From positions 1 through 9,194 of the forward strand of contig DWWI01000225.1 in NCBI GenBank assembly GCA_019119745.1: 9,194 bases of DNA. The letters run 5' to 3'. This document shows, piece by piece, positions 7,422 to 9,194 of this stretch; position 1 is the stretch's first letter; each line of letters begins with the position of its first letter. A program made the position numbers and the translations under genes. The stretch comes from Candidatus Mediterraneibacter gallistercoris. GTDB taxonomy: Bacteria; Bacillota_A; Clostridia; Lachnospirales; Lachnospiraceae. The notes under the pieces are model-generated. The model saw nothing but the letters and a program-made list of their open reading frames with translations, was not told where the DNA came from and ran no database searches.

Positions 7422-8224
7422 TGATTACAAGTACTGCAAATGCACAGGTAAAAGAGCTGGTAAAACTGATGAAGAAGAGCAGGGCGAGGGATGAGGCACA
7501 GGTGTTCCTGGTCGAGGGCCCGCGTATGGCAGGGGAACTGACTTCTGACCCGGGCTGGTGCACAGAGATTGAGAAAATCTATCTTTCTGAGAGTTATTCC
7601 GGAAGAAACAAGGGAGAACATCAGGATCTTGAGAGGACCGCGCCGGTGGAAATACTTTCAGATTCTGTGTTTGCTCACGTGTCAGACACGAAGACCCCTC
7701 AGGGCATACTTGCCGTTGTGAGAAGAAGAACATATAATATGTCGGATATTCTCGGGAGAGATCCGGCGCACGCCCATGTACTCGTCCTTGATAATCTTCA
7801 GGATCCGGGAAATCTGGGAACAATCTTCCGTACGGCCGAGGCTGCCGGGGTGACGGGAATTATCCTGAGCCGCGACTGTGTGGATATTTATAATCCGAAG
7901 GTAGTCCGCTCTACAATGGGAGCGGTGCTCCGTATGCCGTTTCTGTATGTGGATGATCTGCCGGGAACGATCAGTGAACTGAAAGGAACAGGAATCAGAG
8001 TTTATGCGGCTCATCTGAAAGGTATGCACGCATATGATCAGGAAGATTACAGGACAGGCTGCGCCTTCCTGATCGGAAATGAAGGAAACGGACTGAGAGA
8101 CGAAGTGGCGGAATGCGCGGATCATTACGTGATTATCCCCATGCAGGGAAAGGCGGAGTCATTGAATGCAGCAGTTGCGGCAGCTGTGCTTATGTTTGAA
8201 GTGAGCAGGCAGCGGAGGAGCTGA
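7421..8224 (+). CDS. TrmH/SpoU-family (SPOUT) RNA 2'-O-methyltransferase
   Basis: This enzyme (267 residues) would transfer a methyl group from S-adenosylmethionine to a ribose 2'-OH in rRNA or tRNA. Residues about 5-100 form the SpoU substrate-binding domain (FLVEGPRMAGEL near 29-40; TPQGILAVV at 92-100). The catalytic SPOUT knot domain shows all three motifs: LDNLQDPGNLGTIFRTAEA (123-141, with the conserved Asn and Arg), FLIGNEGNGL (216-225) and IPMQGKAESLNAAVAAAV (239-256). The overall layout resembles Bacillus YsgA, described as the 23S rRNA A-loop methyltransferase RlmP, but the exact target base cannot be read from sequence. The ATG overlaps the ktrA stop (TAATG), with AAGGA at 7407-7411, so translation is probably coupled to ktrA. 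It is the last gene before a strong terminator. The family call is firm; the substrate is open. Confidence 0.9.
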   Translation: MITSTANAQVKELVKLMKKSRARDEAQVFLVEGPRMAGELTSDPGWCTEIEKIYLSESYSGRNKGEHQDLERTAPVEILSDSVFAHVSDTKTPQGILAVVRRRTYNMSDILGRDPAHAHVLVLDNLQDPGNLGTIFRTAEAAGVTGIILSRDCVDIYNPKVVRSTMGAVLRMPFLYVDDLPGTISELKGTGIRVYAAHLKGMHAYDQEDYRTGCAFLIGNEGNGLRDEVAECADHYVIIPMQGKAESLNAAVAAAVLMFEVSRQRRS

Positions 8225-8257
8225 AATGCCGGTTAATGAGGGTTAAACAGTATACAG

Positions 8258-8290
8258 GCAGGATCTGAAAGGGCAGATCCTGCTTTGTTA
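8258..8290 (+). terminator. Intrinsic terminator ending the ktr-methyltransferase unit
   Basis: A perfect 10-bp inverted repeat, GCAGGATCTG (8258-8267) with CAGATCCTGC (8274-8283), has a six-base loop AAAGGG and is followed by TTTGTTA. The stem starts 33 bases after the methyltransferase stop codon and can be lengthened by a G-U and an A-T pair. It separates the ktr unit from argF. Confidence 0.92.
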
Positions 8291-8340
8291 TATTATCCTG
8301 ACTGTTCAGCCGTACCATCTGCAAAGTGGAACTGCAATGA

Positions 8341-8354
8341 TGTAAATTTATGCA
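8341..8354 (+). promoter_or_regulatory. ARG box 1 (ArgR operator, upstream half of a tandem pair)
   Basis: TGTAAATTTATGCA fits the ArgR consensus TGNATWWWWATNCA with a single mismatch at position 5. It lies just upstream of the -35 element of the argF promoter, and its centre is 21 bp from that of ARG box 2, the spacing of classical ARG-box pairs that bind one ArgR hexamer. The call is by consensus and gene context. Confidence 0.65.
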
Positions 8355-8382
8355 TAAGTATTGCATTTTTATGCATAAGTAT
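8347..8382 (+). repeat. Two exact 15-bp direct repeats with a 21-bp period
   Basis: TTTATGCATAAGTAT occurs at 8347-8361 and again, identically, at 8368-8382. Each copy contains the perfect palindrome TTATGCATAA. The 21-bp period is two helical turns, so a protein would meet both copies on one face of the DNA. The repeats overlap the two ARG boxes and most probably reflect duplicated operator sequence. Confidence 0.85.
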
Positions 8383-8389
8383 GTATAAT
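8361..8389 (+). promoter_or_regulatory. argF promoter
   Basis: The -35 TTGCAT (8361-8366) and perfect -10 TATAAT (8384-8389) are separated by exactly 17 bases. The predicted start is 8395 or 8396, giving a leader of about 108 bases. ARG box 2 covers most of the -35 and part of the spacer, so bound ArgR would block RNA polymerase. Confidence 0.85.
8362..8375 (+). promoter_or_regulatory. ARG box 2 (ArgR operator over the -35 element)
   Basis: TGCATTTTTATGCA matches TGNATWWWWATNCA at every fixed position and is nearly perfectly palindromic. It overlaps the argF -35 element and spacer, which predicts repression by arginine-bound ArgR. The alternative is a different regulator reading the TTATGCATAA palindromes, but the downstream arginine gene makes ArgR the simplest explanation. 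Confidence 0.8.
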
Positions 8390-8401
8390 AGGTCATGTTT
8401 C

Positions 8402-8451
8402 ATACAGAATACTGTATAGCGGGGCAGCCGCAGCACGTCAGTAAACTATAC
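8402..8451 (+). other. Structured part of the argF leader RNA
   Basis: ATACAG (8402-8407) pairs with CTGTAT (8412-8417) over a four-base loop, and GCGG (8419-8422) pairs with CCGC (8428-8431) beside it. GTATAG (8414-8419) can instead pair with CTATAC (8446-8451), which would break both hairpins. No T-run follows either form, so this is not a standard attenuator. I see nothing else of note in the leader before the ribosome site AGAGGG (8491-8496). Confidence 0.3.
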
Positions 8452-8503
8452 GAATGGCGTGAATTAAACGGTTATGAATTTATAAGATAGAGAGGGACAT
8501 ATT

Positions 8504-9194
8504 ATGAATTTAAAAGGACGTAATTTTCTTACATTAAAGGACTTCACACCGGAGGAGATCACTTACCTGATCGATCTTTCTGCCGAGGTAAAGGAGAAGA
8601 AGAAAAACGGAGTGCCGGTTGACAATTATAAAGGAAAGAATGTGGCGCTGATCTTTGAAAAGGACAGCACAAGGACACGCTGCGCGTTTGAAGTTGCGGC
8701 ACATGACATGGGCATGGGCACTACATATCTTGGACCGACCGGTTCGCAGATGGGAAAGAAGGAGAGCATCGAGGATACAGCGCGCGTGCTCGGCAGGATG
8801 TTCGACGGAATCGAATACCGTGGTTTCGGACAGGAGATTGTGGAAGAACTGGCAAAATACGCAGGGGTACCGGTGTGGAACGGCCTGACGAATGAATATC
8901 ATCCGACTCAGATGCTTGCCGATATGCTGACTATCCGTGAGAATTTCGGCACCCTGAAAGGACTGAAACTGGTCTACATGGGAGATGCCCGCTACAACAT
9001 GGGGAATTCCCTTATGGTTGCCTGCTCCAAGCTGGGACTTGACTTTGTGGCCTGCACAACGGAAGAGTATTTCCCGAATGCAGAGCTTGTCGCACAGTGT
9101 CAGGAGTATGCAAAGGAATCAGGTGCAACGATCACGCTGACATCCGATGTAAAAGAGGGAACAAAAGATGCCGACGTTATCTACACAGATGTAT
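8504..9194 (+). CDS. argF: Ornithine carbamoyltransferase, 5' part (cut by window end)
   Basis: This enzyme joins carbamoyl phosphate and ornithine to make citrulline in arginine synthesis, or runs in reverse in the arginine deiminase pathway. The first 230 residues are present; the family is about 310-340, so roughly the last 100 are missing. The carbamoyl-phosphate loop [16 protein letters not shown] (51-66, with STRTR at 55-59) and HPTQ (133-136) are intact, as are [22 protein letters not shown] (72-93) and [13 protein letters not shown] (157-169), which begins the ornithine-binding domain. The sequence is of the long ArgF/ArcB type known from E. coli ArgF, which is used for both anabolic and catabolic enzymes. 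The ATG follows AGAGGG by seven bases. A promoter with tandem ARG boxes upstream favours arginine-repressed biosynthesis, although ArgR homologues also activate deiminase operons; box 2 over the -35 argues for repression. The neighbours to the right are needed to settle this. Confidence 0.95.
   Translation, partial: MNLKGRNFLTLKDFTPEEITYLIDLSAEVKEKKKNGVPVDNYKGKNVALIFEKDSTRTRCAFEVAAHDMGMGTTYLGPTGSQMGKKESIEDTARVLGRMFDGIEYRGFGQEIVEELAKYAGVPVWNGLTNEYHPTQMLADMLTIRENFGTLKGLKLVYMGDARYNMGNSLMVACSKLGLDFVACTTEEYFPNAELVAQCQEYAKESGATITLTSDVKEGTKDADVIYTDV

Noticed and set aside
8225..8503. Small RNA or T-box before argF
   Set aside because: No T-box sequence, specifier stem or terminator is visible; the region is explained by the terminator, promoter, ARG boxes and a short leader.

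Overview
The window reads as chromosomal core and near-core DNA of a low-to-mid GC Firmicute. Strong AGGAGG-type ribosome sites, tightly packed co-directional genes, a KtrAB potassium system, an MrfA-type helicase and ArgR-type control fit a clostridial gut anaerobe of the Lachnospiraceae type. That placement is inferred from gene content and codon style, not from a marker gene. All genes are on the + strand. I see no insertion sequence, prophage, CRISPR array, tRNA or rRNA.

Region 1 (1-5127) is a probable DNA-repair operon. It starts with the 3' tail of an unrecognised gene. Next comes an SF2 helicase of the MrfA/YprA type (158-2965) with a DUF1998/MZB four-cysteine domain, a hydrophilic insertion after motif VI, and an extra C-terminal domain that resembles the tail domain of DnaX. 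Its stop codon overlaps the start of an SF1A UvrD/PcrA-like helicase (2962-5127), which carries a PcrA-like Tudor domain at its C terminus. The nuclease MrfB, the known partner of MrfA in Bacillus, is not the next gene; a second helicase stands in its place.

Region 2 (5128-8290) is a potassium-uptake operon. A good sigma-A promoter with an extended -10 (5165-5193) leads into ktrB (membrane subunit, 5260-6645) and ktrA (RCK regulatory subunit, 6759-7421). ktrA overlaps by one base a SPOUT/TrmH-family RNA 2'-O-methyltransferase (7421-8224). A textbook intrinsic terminator (8258-8290) closes the unit.

Region 3 (8291-9194) holds an arginine-regulated gene. Two ArgR-type operators, with centres exactly 21 bp apart, sit on and just upstream of the -35 element of a near-consensus promoter. 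A leader of about 108 nt follows, and then the first 230 codons of ornithine carbamoyltransferase (argF), cut by the window edge.

The most unusual points are the translationally coupled SF2/SF1 helicase pair with its extra domains, and the compact ArgR operator-promoter with a possible leaderless small reading frame in the argF leader.
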